DNA of 64,000 nucleotides from Curvibacter lanceolatus ATCC 14669 (GTDB taxonomy: Bacteria > Pseudomonadota > Gammaproteobacteria > Burkholderiales > Burkholderiaceae_C): assembly GCF_000381265.1 (NCBI RefSeq), contig NZ_KB906276.1, positions 1-64,000 on the forward strand, written 5' to 3'. Both the position numbers and the translations under genes were made by a program. A model generated the notes under the pieces. The model saw nothing but the letters and a program-made list of their open reading frames with translations. It was not told where the DNA came from and made no database searches. Below are positions 44,999 through 54,389 of the stretch, piece after piece. Positions within the stretch are counted from its first letter, which is position 1; the number at the start of each line of letters is the position of its first letter.

Positions 44999-46782
44999 TG
45001 GCCGGCCCAGGCCACGGGGTCGCTGGTCGCCAGCTGGCCGGCAGGCTGCGCGCGCAAGGCACGGGTGGCCTCGGCATCGACCTGGCCATGCGCATCCAGC
45101 GCCACCCGGTAGACCTGTCGTGCCACTTCGGCGCTCACATAGCCCTCGCGCACGTCCTCGGCCACGCTTTCCAGATCGCGATCCAGGGGGTTGCCGAAGC
45201 CGCCACCACCGCCCGACAACATCTTGTAGGCGTCGCCACGTTCGAGGCGCACGTTGAAGATCTTGGCGTTAGGGTGGTCGGTCTTCCACTCGCCCTTGTG
45301 GCGCACGGCCAGCCCGTTGCCCATGGCGTCGCCGCCACCGTCCAGCCCCCAGGGCTTGCAATGCACGCGGTCGATCCGGGTAGTGACGGTGAAGGGCGAC
45401 AGCGCCTGCACCACCATCTCGGCCCCCAGGCCCCCCCGGTACTGGCCGGCACCGGCGGAGTCGCGGCGGATCTCATACTTCTCGACCAGCACCGGGTACT
45501 TGGCCTCCAGCTGCTCGGTGGGGCTGTTGTGGGTGTCGCCGTCGTTGATGCAGACGGTGACGGACACGCCGTCTTCCTTGCTCTTGGCGCCCCAGCCGCC
45601 ACCCAGCGGGCCGATACCCACAATGAACAGGCGGCCATCTTCGGGGCTGATGCCATGGATGTTGGGGAACACCAGGTCGGCGTGGTGGCCGGCAATCGAG
45701 CGGTCCGGGATGGCCGGGGCCAGCGCCTTGAAGATGGTGTCGATCACCGTCATCGGGAAGGTCATCCAGACCCGCATCGGATACGGGCGCTCCGCGCTGA
45801 TGACGGTGCCCATCGGCATGATGACCTTGAGCGGACGGAACGAGCCATCGTTCACCGGGTAATCGGTGGGCGTGGTCAGGCACTTGTAGGCCACCTGGGC
45901 ACAGGCGATGCCGGTGGTGAAGCCCGAGTTGTAGAAGCCGCGCACCTGCTTGCTGACGTCCGACAGGTCCACCGTCATCTCGTCGCCCGACACCGTCACC
46001 TTGACTCGGATCGGAATGCGCTTGCCGATCTCCAGGCCATCGTCGTCCATGAAGGACTCGGCCTCGTAGACACCATCGGGGATCGACAAGGTGTTCTGGC
46101 GTGCCACGGCCTCGCTGGAATCCATGATCTGGGCAATCGCACCGTTCACGGCGTTGGCGCCATAACGTTGCAACAGCTCCACATAGCGGCGCTCGCCCGT
46201 GGTGATGGCCGTGATCTGGGCTCGCAGGTCCCCCAATGCCCGCTCAGCCAGGCGCACGTTCATGGCGATGATGTCCACCAGGTCCTGGTTGACCACGCCT
46301 TCGCGCTGGTACTTCATGATGGGGATCTGGATCCCCTCACTGAAGATATCGGTGGTCACATTGCCCAGCGTGCCGCCCACATCCAGCCAATGCGCCATGC
46401 AGCAAGTGAAGCCCTCCAGCCTGCCCTCGTGGAACACCGGCATGGTGAACGTGAAGTGGTTCAGGTGACTGCCCGTGGTGTAGGCGTCGTTGGTCACCAG
46501 GATGTCGCCCGGTCGGATGTTCTCGTAGCCGAAGTGGCGGATCTTCGCCTTCACGGTCTCGGACATTCCGCGGATGAACATCGGCAACCCCAGCCCGATC
46601 GAGACGGTATCGCCCTCCTTGGTGAACAGGCCGACCGTGAAATCCAGCGCCTCGTAGATGATGAGGTTGTAGGCGGTGCGGGTCAGGTTGGTCTTCATCT
46701 CTTCCGTCACGGCATACAGGCCGTTGCGGATGATTTCGACGGTGACCGGGTCCACGGTCTTGAGCTCAGCTGTGGTGTTCAT
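44995..46782 (-). CDS. Hydantoinase B / acetone carboxylase-type subunit
   Basis: This 595-aa protein is the HyuB subunit of the hydantoinase/oxoprolinase/acetone carboxylase superfamily: DPVTVEIIRNGLYAVTEEMKTNLTRTAYN near the start, YTTGSHLNHFTF and SGGGGGFGNPLDRD near the end are all typical. It overlaps its HyuA partner by 4 bases. The family hydrolyses cyclic amides or carboxylates ketones with ATP. This pair could be an N-methylhydantoinase, 5-oxoprolinase or carboxylase, and the sequence alone does not decide. Confidence 0.92.
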   Translation of the reverse strand: MNTTAELKTVDPVTVEIIRNGLYAVTEEMKTNLTRTAYNLIIYEALDFTVGLFTKEGDTVSIGLGLPMFIRGMSETVKAKIRHFGYENIRPGDILVTNDAYTTGSHLNHFTFTMPVFHEGRLEGFTCCMAHWLDVGGTLGNVTTDIFSEGIQIPIMKYQREGVVNQDLVDIIAMNVRLAERALGDLRAQITAITTGERRYVELLQRYGANAVNGAIAQIMDSSEAVARQNTLSIPDGVYEAESFMDDDGLEIGKRIPIRVKVTVSGDEMTVDLSDVSKQVRGFYNSGFTTGIACAQVAYKCLTTPTDYPVNDGSFRPLKVIMPMGTVISAERPYPMRVWMTFPMTVIDTIFKALAPAIPDRSIAGHHADLVFPNIHGISPEDGRLFIVGIGPLGGGWGAKSKEDGVSVTVCINDGDTHNSPTEQLEAKYPVLVEKYEIRRDSAGAGQYRGGLGAEMVVQALSPFTVTTRIDRVHCKPWGLDGGGDAMGNGLAVRHKGEWKTDHPNAKIFNVRLERGDAYKMLSGGGGGFGNPLDRDLESVAEDVREGYVSAEVARQVYRVALDAHGQVDAEATRALRAQPAGQLATSDPVAWAGQ

Positions 46783-48857
46783 GTCCGATCACTCCCAATC
46801 TCGATTTGCAGGTTTCCAAGTTCGTCGACGCGCAGCGCGTCGCCCGGCTGCACCACGGTGGTGGAGGCGTGCTCCTCGATCAGGGCTGGGCCCACGATCT
46901 CGTTGCCTGCCAGCAGGCGATCGCGCAGGTACACCGGCGTGTCGGCCCAACCCGAAGACCGGAAGTACACCGGCTTGGTGGCCCGCACCGCCGCGGGCTC
47001 GGGCCGCGCCGTGCCTTGCGCCACGCTGTGCTTGGGCGGCTTCTTCATCGTGCCCAGCACGGTCACGCGCAGGCTCACCAGGTCGGCTGGCTCCTGAGGG
47101 GCCGAGGTGCCGTAGCGCACCTGGTGGAGCTGATCGAACTGCTGCTTGATGGCCGCGCGATCCTTGCCTTCGAAAAAGGCCAGCGGCAGGTCCACCGTCA
47201 CGGCATGCTCCTGACCCACATAGCGCATGTCGGCAGCGCGTTCGATCACCACGCCATCGGCTTGCACCCCGGACTGGGCCAGCGCGGCACGCCCTTCGTC
47301 CTCCATCTTCTGGTAGGCCGCCTCGATCTCGTCGAAAGAGACATCGTTGAGCTTGCGGAACACCGAGCGCACATAGTCGTAGCGCAGGTCAGAGAACAAC
47401 ATGCCGTAGGCCGAGAAATAGCCCGGGGCGTATGGGATCAGCACCTTGCGGATGCCGATCTCGCGGGCAATCGCCGAGGCGTGCAAGGGGCCCGCGCCGC
47501 CGTAGACCACCATGGTGAAGCTGCCCGCATCCAGGCCGCGCTCGGTCGTCACGGCCTTCACGGCATGCGACATCTGGGTCACGGCGATCTGCAGAATGCC
47601 GTCGGCGGCCTTGGTCGCATCCAGCCCCAGGGGCTTGGCAATGCGCTCGCGCATCTGGCGCTGGCAGCCTTCCAGGTCGAGCTTGAGTTCGCCACCGAGG
47701 AAGTTGTCCGCGTCGAGGCGGCCCAGCACCAGATTGGCGTCGGTCACCGTGGGCTCGGTGCCCCCACGGCCATAGGCCACGGGGCCGGGAATCGACCCTG
47801 CGCTTTGCGGGCCCACCCGCAGGGCGTTGCCGGTTTCGACACGGGCAATCGAGCCGCCACCGGTGCCCACCTCATGGATGTCCATCATCGGGATCTGGAT
47901 TGGCAGCGCGCGTTCGTAGCCACCGATCAAGGCCGAGCCCGTGGTCAGAGGGCGGCCTTCGCTGATGACCCCGGCCTTGGCCGTGGTGCCGCCCATGTCG
48001 AAGGCGATGGCGTCGCCCATGCCCAACTGTGCGCAGATGGCCTGGGCACCGATCACCCCGGCGGCCGGCCCCGATTCGAGCATGCGCACACAGCCCACCT
48101 TGGCGTGCTCCACCGGGAACAGGCCGCCGGTGGATTGCACGATGTAGAAATCGCCCTTGAAGCCTTGCTCGCCCAGGTGGCTTTCAAGCTGGCCCAGGTA
48201 CTCGGACACGCGGGGGCCGACATAGGCATTGGCCACGGCGGTCGAGACGCGCTCGAACTCGCGGTACTCCTGACTCAGCTCGTGCGAGGCACAGACAAAG
48301 GCGCCCGGCAGCTCCTCTTGCAGGATCTGCTTCACGCGCTGCTCATGGGCCGGGTTGCGGTAGCTGTGCAGCAAGAGCACGGCCACCGCCTCGATGCCTT
48401 CACCCTGGAGGTCGCGCGCCAGTTCACGCACGGCGGCCTCGTCCAGCGGCTTGTGGGTGCTGCCATCGGCGCGCAGGCGCTCGGCCACCTCGAAGCGCAG
48501 CGAGCGCTTGACCAGAGGCTGGTGCTTGTTGAAGAACAGGTTGTAGGCATCCGGGCGGTTGACGCGCCCGATCTCGTAGATGTCGCGGAAGCCCTCGGTG
48601 ATCAGCAGCGCCGTCTTGGCGCCGTTGCGCTCCAGCAAGGTGTTGATGGCGATGGTGGAACCATGCAGAAACAGGTGGCCATCGCGCCAGTCGATCTTGG
48701 CGCTGTCGATCGTGGCCTGGATGCCGGTGACCAGCTCGCCGTGGGTGGACAAGGCCTTGCCAAACAGGAGGCGGCCACTGGCTTCGTCAAAGGCCGCCAT
48801 GTCGGTGAAGGTGCCACCGATGTCGACGGCAATGCGCAATTGGGGTTTTTGGGTCAT
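46779..48857 (-). CDS. Hydantoinase A / acetone carboxylase-type subunit
   Basis: This 692-aa ATP-using subunit has the ASKHA start RIAVDIGGTFTDMAAFDEASG, then LFLHGSTIAINTLLERNGAKTALLITEGFRD and MGGTTAKAGVI, with a C-terminal HyuA domain. It lies 12 bases after the FAA-hydrolase gene and overlaps HyuB by 4 bases. The order FAA hydrolase, HyuA, HyuB, small protein, GTPase is a compact operon on the minus strand. The exact substrate is unknown. Confidence 0.92.
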   Translation of the reverse strand: MTQKPQLRIAVDIGGTFTDMAAFDEASGRLLFGKALSTHGELVTGIQATIDSAKIDWRDGHLFLHGSTIAINTLLERNGAKTALLITEGFRDIYEIGRVNRPDAYNLFFNKHQPLVKRSLRFEVAERLRADGSTHKPLDEAAVRELARDLQGEGIEAVAVLLLHSYRNPAHEQRVKQILQEELPGAFVCASHELSQEYREFERVSTAVANAYVGPRVSEYLGQLESHLGEQGFKGDFYIVQSTGGLFPVEHAKVGCVRMLESGPAAGVIGAQAICAQLGMGDAIAFDMGGTTAKAGVISEGRPLTTGSALIGGYERALPIQIPMMDIHEVGTGGGSIARVETGNALRVGPQSAGSIPGPVAYGRGGTEPTVTDANLVLGRLDADNFLGGELKLDLEGCQRQMRERIAKPLGLDATKAADGILQIAVTQMSHAVKAVTTERGLDAGSFTMVVYGGAGPLHASAIAREIGIRKVLIPYAPGYFSAYGMLFSDLRYDYVRSVFRKLNDVSFDEIEAAYQKMEDEGRAALAQSGVQADGVVIERAADMRYVGQEHAVTVDLPLAFFEGKDRAAIKQQFDQLHQVRYGTSAPQEPADLVSLRVTVLGTMKKPPKHSVAQGTARPEPAAVRATKPVYFRSSGWADTPVYLRDRLLAGNEIVGPALIEEHASTTVVQPGDALRVDELGNLQIEIGSDRT

Positions 48858-48869
48858 GGGGTCTCCAGT

Positions 48870-49730
48870 TCAGCGGGCAGAGCGGTCTGTGCCAATGCGG
48901 TTGCGCAGCACGCCGAGACCGGTGATCTCCACCTCGACCACATCGCCCTCCTTCATGTAGAGCGGGGGTTCGCGCCGATCCCCCACCCCGCCCGGCGTGC
49001 CGGTGGCGATCACGTCCCCCGGCGACAGCGGCGTGAAGCGCGAGATGTAGGCCACGATGGTGGGGATGTCGAAAATCAGATCGGCCAGGCTGGCGTGCTG
49101 CACCACCTGCCCGTTGAGACGGGTCTGCAGGGTGAGCTGGGTCACGTCGGGCACTTCGTCGCGCGTCAGCAGGAATGGGCCCAGCGGGCCGGTGCCCGGA
49201 AAGTTCTTGCCCGGCGTGAATTGGTGGGTGTGGCGCTGCCAGTCGCGCACGCTCACGTCGTTGAAGCAGGTGTAGCCGGCGATGTGGTCGAACGCGTCTG
49301 CTGCAGCGATGTGGCGACCGCCCTTGCCGATCACGAAGGCCAGCTCGCCCTCCCAGTCAAAGCGCTCCGAGAACTCGGGGCGCAGCACCTCGTCGCCGTG
49401 GGCTGCCAGGGAGTCGGCAAAGCGCAGGAACAGAGAGGGGTGCTCGCTGTCGGGGCGCTTGGTCTCTGCGACGTGGGTCTTGTAATTGAGGCCAACGCAG
49501 ATGACCTTGCCCGGTGCCGGGATCACGGCTTGCGCCTGGACCTGGGCCGGCGCTACACGCTGGCCACCCTTCTGAACATCCGCCTGCAGGTCAGCCAAGG
49601 CGTTGGCTGCCAGCACGGCCTTCAGATCCGGGTAGCGGGCCAGAAAGCCGGCCGAAGGGGCCACATAGGCCTCGCCTTGAACCAGGCCATACAGGGCCTG
49701 GCCGTCTTGAATAAAGCTCACGAGTTTCAC
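48870..49730 (-). CDS. Fumarylacetoacetate hydrolase family protein
   Basis: This 286-aa protein has the FAH-fold C-terminus: FDWEGELAFVIGKGGRHI with the metal-binding acidic residues, ITGYTCFNDV-type wording, and PGDVIATGTPGGVG near the end. Relatives hydrolyse C-C bonds of acylpyruvates or hydrate/decarboxylate keto acids. It is the first gene of the hydantoinase operon and is divergent from a LysR gene. It is clearly similar to the protein at 53494. Confidence 0.88.
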   Translation of the reverse strand: MKLVSFIQDGQALYGLVQGEAYVAPSAGFLARYPDLKAVLAANALADLQADVQKGGQRVAPAQVQAQAVIPAPGKVICVGLNYKTHVAETKRPDSEHPSLFLRFADSLAAHGDEVLRPEFSERFDWEGELAFVIGKGGRHIAAADAFDHIAGYTCFNDVSVRDWQRHTHQFTPGKNFPGTGPLGPFLLTRDEVPDVTQLTLQTRLNGQVVQHASLADLIFDIPTIVAYISRFTPLSPGDVIATGTPGGVGDRREPPLYMKEGDVVEVEITGLGVLRNRIGTDRSAR

Positions 49731-49770
49731 GGGGTCTCCTTGCGGTACATCGATGACGGCAGACTGTAGG

Positions 49771-49783
49771 TTTCACCGTGAAA
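49771..49783. promoter_or_regulatory. Palindrome in the FAA hydrolase/LysR divergent region
   Basis: TTTCAC-C-GTGAAA is a perfect 6-bp inverted repeat 41 bases before the FAA hydrolase start, in a locally AT-rich stretch (49770-49850) that probably holds both promoters. The LysR regulator encoded at 50017 is the natural candidate to bind here. Confidence 0.35.
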
Positions 49784-50016
49784 TCCAGATAGATGCAATT
49801 TATGTCTTTCAGATATCTCTATATAGTCATGCCTCTGTCTGCACCCCTGCCGTCAAAATCGGGCCGGTGAAGCGCTTGCCCAGGGGCAAGCACCACGCCC
49901 TGAGCACCAGCCGGCAACGGGGCCAGCAGGGCCGCCCTGCAGCGCAGGCCGGGGCTCCAAATCGTGCAAGCCATGGAATAGCGCCTGGCCCAAAGGGGCT
50001 GGCAAGGGACCCACCG

Positions 50017-50940
50017 ATGAACATCCAGGACTTTCGCCTCTTCCTCGAAGTGGTCGAGGCCGGCAGCCTGACCAAGGTGGCGGCGCAGCGCCACACCGCT
50101 CAGTCGTACATCAGCCGCCAAGTCAGCGAGCTTGAAAAGCAATGCGGCGGTGCCCTGTTCCGCCGCACCGGCCGGGGCGTGGTGCTGACCGAATTCGGGG
50201 AGTCGGTGGAGCGCCGCGTGCGCATCTGGATCCGCGACAGCGAGGAGATGTTTGCCGACTTCCAGCAGCTGTCCCGCGTACCGATGGGGGATGTGAAGAT
50301 CGGCATCCTGCCGTCGGCGGCCCATCCGCTGATGACCCAGGTGTTCAGCGAATTGCGCCGATCCTTCCCGCAGATCCGCCTGAACGTGCGCGAGGGCCAG
50401 GGCGGCGAACTGGACGCCATGCTCGACACCGGCGCCGTGGACATGGCCATCCTGTTCCGCTATGAGCCGCCCCGTGGCCAGGAAGAGATCCTGCTGGCCA
50501 CGGCAGACACCTACCTGGTGTCGCGGCCCGGCCTGCCTCTGACGCAGGCGGGCACGGTCTCGTTCCAGCAACTCGATGACCTGCCGTTGGTGCTTCCCAG
50601 GCGCCCTTCTCACTGGCGGTCCATCCTCGATGAGTCGGCACGCAGCCAGGGCTTTTCATTGCAGGCCGTCATCGAGGCCGACTCGCTGCGCATGCAAAAG
50701 GAAATCCTGGCTGAAAACAACGACCTGTACGCCCTGCTCGGGCCGTTTGCGGTGCAGGAGGAACTGCGCTCAGGCAAATTGCAGGCAGCCAAGATCATCG
50801 ACCCCGACCTGAAGCGCTACGTCACCCTGGCGCTGCCCAAACAGGGGCAGTTGACCCAGGCGCTGCGCGTGGTCTCGAAGATCATCAGGGACAAGGGTGC
50901 CGTGCTGGCCTACAACCAGAACGCGACCGACCCCGGCTGA
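50017..50940 (+). CDS. LysR-family transcriptional regulator
   Basis: This 307-aa regulator has the N-terminal helix-turn-helix (MNIQDFRLFLEVVEAGSLTKVAAQRHTAQSYISRQVSELEKQ) and a C-terminal LysR substrate domain with the GxVKIGILPSAAHPL entry. ATG 50017 is chosen because the HTH begins there; the frame is open further upstream but codes nothing recognisable. It is divergent from the FAA hydrolase/hydantoinase operon and probably controls it. The substrate part (residues 90-300) fits the group that senses aromatic or organic acids. Confidence 0.88.
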   Translation: MNIQDFRLFLEVVEAGSLTKVAAQRHTAQSYISRQVSELEKQCGGALFRRTGRGVVLTEFGESVERRVRIWIRDSEEMFADFQQLSRVPMGDVKIGILPSAAHPLMTQVFSELRRSFPQIRLNVREGQGGELDAMLDTGAVDMAILFRYEPPRGQEEILLATADTYLVSRPGLPLTQAGTVSFQQLDDLPLVLPRRPSHWRSILDESARSQGFSLQAVIEADSLRMQKEILAENNDLYALLGPFAVQEELRSGKLQAAKIIDPDLKRYVTLALPKQGQLTQALRVVSKIIRDKGAVLAYNQNATDPG

Positions 50941-50957
50941 GGCGCGACAGAGCCAGC

Positions 50958-50991
50958 AAAAAAAGCGGCCCGATCTGTCGAGATCGGGCCG
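50958..50991 (-). terminator. Intrinsic terminator of the porin gene
   Basis: On the minus strand an 11-bp perfect stem (CGGCCCGATCT / AGATCGGGCCG) with a 4-base loop is followed by seven T residues. It lies about 80 bases after the stop of the minus-strand porin and just after the LysR gene's end, so it terminates porin transcription and may block reading in from the other side. Confidence 0.85.
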
Positions 50992-51073
50992 AACCGGCCC
51001 GGGGGCCGTGGGCCGCGCCCGCCCCCGCTCGCATGAAACCCTGGTGCCGGTCGCAGAACCGGCCCTGACAAGC

Positions 51074-52141
51074 TCAGAATGAATGCCGGATGCCGAAGTC
51101 CATGCCGGTCCAGGTCGCGTTGGCCACCCCTGTCACACCGCCGCCGCTGAGTGCCGCCCCGTTGCGGTTGCGGATCTGCGAATACGTGCCATACACGGCC
51201 GTTCTCTTGGACAACTCGTGCACATAGCCCACCGCCAGCTGCTGGGCCGAGCGCCCTGAAGCCGAGTTGTCAGAGATCTTGGAAAGCGACACCGGGATGT
51301 AGCCCGTGGCCACCTTGACCTGAGCCCCCAGCATCCAGCCGTTGGACCGGTTGGGGCCGGCCACGGCATTCTTGCGGTCCACAAAATAGAGCGCCGACGC
51401 GGTCACCGGCCCGATCACATAGGTGGCCCCCACATTGCTGGCACTGACTGCGCCATTGGCCAGCGCCGTGCGCCCCGAGGCCACGGCCACATTGAGGGTG
51501 TCGCGGGCATAGCCGAGGCGAATGCCCTGGTAGTTGCCGTTGTCAGGCGTGGTCGACGTCGAGGGCGCGTTGTTCACCGCCTTCATCAACTCGCCGTAGA
51601 CGCCATTGAGCTGTGGCAGAAAGTAGCCCACCGAGTTGGAGGCCCGCACCGCCGTCTGCACCGTCGCCACCTGGGTCAGCGCGCTCTGGGCGGTGTTGAT
51701 GATGCCGCCCGCACCGGCCGTACCGAAGGGGTCGAACACGATCAGGTTCCAGTAGCTGGGCACAAAGCCGCGCCCCAGCCGCACCTCACCCCAGTCTCGC
51801 GAGATCAGGCTGAGCGAAGCGCGACGGTTGAACACCAGCCCGCCCGCCGTGCCCGCCGTGGCGTTGTCGGTGCTGGCCGCCCCGCCGATGCCGCTGGCCA
51901 CATTGAGCCCGGCGTCCAGCACGAAGCCGGCCGACAGGCCACCCCCCAGGTCTTCCGTGCCGCGGATGCCCAGCCGGCTGTATTGGTTTCCGCCCGTCCC
52001 ATAGACGCGGGTGATGCTGGCGCTGCCCTGCGAGGCGCGCTGCACCGTGGTGTCCAGCACGCCATACAGCGTGACCGAACTCTGCGCGGATGCATCGAGC
52101 GCCAGGGCGCACAGCGCCATCGGGATTGCGATTTTTTTCAA
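51074..52141 (-). CDS. Gram-negative trimeric porin
   Basis: This 355-aa porin has a signal peptide ending ASAQ-SSVTLYGVLDTTVQ, the segment YSRLGIRGTEDLGGGLSAGFVLDAGLNV, and a terminal phenylalanine (GIRHSF). It is of the same group as those at 11077 and 58373. It has its own terminator and lies alone, between two LysR genes. It may be the uptake pore for the neighbouring catabolic operons. Confidence 0.9.
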   Translation of the reverse strand: MKKIAIPMALCALALDASAQSSVTLYGVLDTTVQRASQGSASITRVYGTGGNQYSRLGIRGTEDLGGGLSAGFVLDAGLNVASGIGGAASTDNATAGTAGGLVFNRRASLSLISRDWGEVRLGRGFVPSYWNLIVFDPFGTAGAGGIINTAQSALTQVATVQTAVRASNSVGYFLPQLNGVYGELMKAVNNAPSTSTTPDNGNYQGIRLGYARDTLNVAVASGRTALANGAVSASNVGATYVIGPVTASALYFVDRKNAVAGPNRSNGWMLGAQVKVATGYIPVSLSKISDNSASGRSAQQLAVGYVHELSKRTAVYGTYSQIRNRNGAALSGGGVTGVANATWTGMDFGIRHSF

Positions 52142-52326
52142 GTGTGTCTCCTGTCTTTTGTGAACCTCTCCGGCCGGAAGCTGGGCATTTCAAACCCGCA
52201 AGGCCAGACCGAAGGACTCTAGGATCGACACAGACTTGCCGGTAGCGCTCCATCGGAGAAATCAGCCATCGCTGGGCAGGCATGGCTGGCGGGCAGTGCG
52301 ACTGACTGGCGCCCCCCCCGATACGC

Positions 52327-53283
52327 CTACCCCCGCCGGGCAACGGCGCCGCCCCCCCGGCCACGGCCGCTCGCGGCCGGTGGGCTGGCTGCGCCCAGGT
52401 CTCGGGTCTCTTCGACCAGCCAGGTCTTGAACAGCTTGAGCGTGGGCGACTCGGCCTTGTGCTCCGGATAGGCCAGGTAATACGCCCGATCACTCGGGCA
52501 GACATGGTGGATCGGGGTGATCAGCCGGCCAGAGTCGATGTCGCTGCCGAGGTCGTACTCGGGCACGAGGGCGACGCCCAGCCCCACAGCGGCCGCCTCC
52601 AGGGACATGAAGAACAGCTCGTAGCTGGGGCCGGCCAGCTCATTGCCCGGCAGGTGCCCGACCGACTCGAACCACTGACGCCAGGCATAAGGCCGGGTGC
52701 TTTGCTGCAGCAAGGGCAGTTGGGCCAGCTCCTGCGGCGTGAGTTGACGGCGCGGTGCAATCAACGCGGGGCTGCAGACCGGGATCAGGGCCTCCTGCAT
52801 CAGGCACGTGGTGGTGGCGCCGGGCCAGTTGCCATCTCCGGCGTAGATGGCGGCATCGATGCGGGTGTCGTCAAACAGGAAGGGGCGCGTGCGGCTGCTG
52901 AGGTTGATGGTGATGTCGGGGTGCCGCTTCGAAAAGTCAGCCAACCGAGGGATCAGCCAACGGGTGCCAAAGGTTGGCACCACCGCCAGGTCCAGGCGCC
53001 CGCCCCGGCCTTGGCGTGCCATCAGGTCCAGGGTGTCGCGTTCCACATCGTCCAGGCGTTGCGTGACCTGGCGGTGATAGACCTCGCCCGCCTCGGTCAG
53101 CAGCACGCCTCGGCGGGTGCGGCGGAACAGCTTCACGCCCAGAAACTCCTCCAAGCCCCCGATCTGGCGGCAGATGGCGCTTTGCGTGAGGGCCAGTTCA
53201 TTGGCCGCTTCGGTGAAGCTGGAGTGGCGTGCGGCGGCCTCAAAGGCGCTCAGGGCGCTGGTGCTGGGGATTTTTCTTCGCAT
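52327..53283 (-). CDS. LysR-family transcriptional regulator (GcvA-like)
   Basis: This 318-aa regulator has the GcvA/AmpR-type N-terminus STSALSAFEAAARHSSFTEAANELALTQSAICRQIGGLEEFLGVKLFRRTRRGVLLTEAGE and a C-terminal sensing domain. It is divergent from the FAA hydrolase/ring-cleavage operon starting at 53494. Its last 20 or so residues are Pro/Ala/Gly/Arg-rich and extend beyond the usual end of the family. An open frame continues upstream of ATG 53283, but the HTH begins at that codon. Confidence 0.88.
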   Translation of the reverse strand: MRRKIPSTSALSAFEAAARHSSFTEAANELALTQSAICRQIGGLEEFLGVKLFRRTRRGVLLTEAGEVYHRQVTQRLDDVERDTLDLMARQGRGGRLDLAVVPTFGTRWLIPRLADFSKRHPDITINLSSRTRPFLFDDTRIDAAIYAGDGNWPGATTTCLMQEALIPVCSPALIAPRRQLTPQELAQLPLLQQSTRPYAWRQWFESVGHLPGNELAGPSYELFFMSLEAAAVGLGVALVPEYDLGSDIDSGRLITPIHHVCPSDRAYYLAYPEHKAESPTLKLFKTWLVEETRDLGAASPPAASGRGRGGGAVARRG

Positions 53284-53328
53284 GGCGCCATTGTCTTTCG
53301 GAGTGCAATAAACGCAAGACATAGTGAG

Positions 53329-53355
53329 AAGAAATCGTTTGAATGCGCATTTCTT
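53329..53355. promoter_or_regulatory. Candidate LysR binding site before the ring-cleavage operon
   Basis: AAGAAAT and ATTTCTT (7 bp, perfect) are separated by 13 bases, of the overall size expected for a LysR site. The region from 53303 to 53420 is notably AT-rich and probably holds the divergent promoters of the LysR gene and the 53494 operon. Confidence 0.4.
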
Positions 53356-53493
53356 ACTGGATAAAGTCCGCCGAGCTGATTTAACAAATGAGTTGATTGC
53401 AGATCTAAGGGTTTTCCTCAGGCTGCTGGGCCTGGCAGGCAATCGAAGGGCTTGCTGGCTGTAACGGTTTTTCTTCGCCTTTGAAAGTCGACC

Positions 53494-54360
53494 ATGAAAC
53501 TTTTGTCGTTCAAGTACCAGGGTGTTGCCTCCTGGGGTGTGGTGATCGGTGAGCACATCGCAGACCTGGGCCGCGCGCACCCGCAGTACCCGACCCTGCA
53601 GTCCTACCTGGCGGCCGGCCGGCTGCCGCAGCTCAGCCAGGACGTGGCCTGGGTGAAGGCAGACATTGCGCTGGCGGCCATCGAGTACCTGCCCGTCATC
53701 GCCCAGCCCGAGAAGATCATCTGCGCCATCCGCAACTACCACGACCACCACAAAGAGGTGGTCGCAGCTGGCCTCGACCGCGAGCTGTCGAGCCACCCCC
53801 CGATCTTCCTGCGCACCTGGCGTTCACAGGTGGCCCACGGCCAACCCATCCTGCGTCCTGACTGCTCGGACTCGCTGGATTGGGAAGGCGAACTGGCCGT
53901 GGTGATCGGTCGCAGTGGGCGCAACATCCCCGAGGCGCAGGCGCATGAGTACGTGGCCGGCTACTCCATCTACAACGACGCCAGCATCCGCGAATGGCAG
54001 TTCCATGCCAAGGCGATTGCCGCGGGCAAGAACTTCGAATCGACTGGCGCCTTCGGCCCCTGGATGGTCACCGCCGATGAGATCGACCCGGCACGCCCAC
54101 TCGAACTGAGCACACGCCTCAACGGCGAGCGCATGCAAAGCACGAACACCGGCAACATGATCTTCTCGGTCGCGCAGCAGATCGCCTATGCCTCCACCAT
54201 CTTCACCCTGGTGCCAGGCGACGTGATCGTCACCGGCACACCGGGCGGGGTCGGCTGGAGCCGCAAGCCCCCACGCTTCATGGTGCCTGGCGATGTGGTT
54301 GAGGTCGAGATCGAAGGCATCGGGGTGCTGAGCAACCCCGTGGCACAGGCCAAGCAATAA
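53494..54360 (+). CDS. Fumarylacetoacetate hydrolase family protein
   Basis: This 288-aa protein has the FAH signature DSLDWEGELAVVIGRSGRNI, NDASIREWQFHAKAI, FAPWM-like and VPGDVIVTGTPGGVGWSRKPP near the end. It is a paralogue-like relative of the protein at 48870. In a ring-cleavage setting it could act as an acylpyruvate hydrolase, hydratase or decarboxylase. It starts the operon that runs to 60578 or part of it. Confidence 0.88.
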   Translation: MKLLSFKYQGVASWGVVIGEHIADLGRAHPQYPTLQSYLAAGRLPQLSQDVAWVKADIALAAIEYLPVIAQPEKIICAIRNYHDHHKEVVAAGLDRELSSHPPIFLRTWRSQVAHGQPILRPDCSDSLDWEGELAVVIGRSGRNIPEAQAHEYVAGYSIYNDASIREWQFHAKAIAAGKNFESTGAFGPWMVTADEIDPARPLELSTRLNGERMQSTNTGNMIFSVAQQIAYASTIFTLVPGDVIVTGTPGGVGWSRKPPRFMVPGDVVEVEIEGIGVLSNPVAQAKQ

Positions 54361-54389
54361 GGCCCTGGCCCGCCCACATGGAGACAAAC

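Noticed and set aside
46806-49769. A 987-codon plus-strand open frame opposite hyuA and the FAA hydrolase gene
   Set aside because: It is antisense to two clear enzymes, and its product has low-complexity His/Ala/Gly/Gln composition with no recognisable motif.
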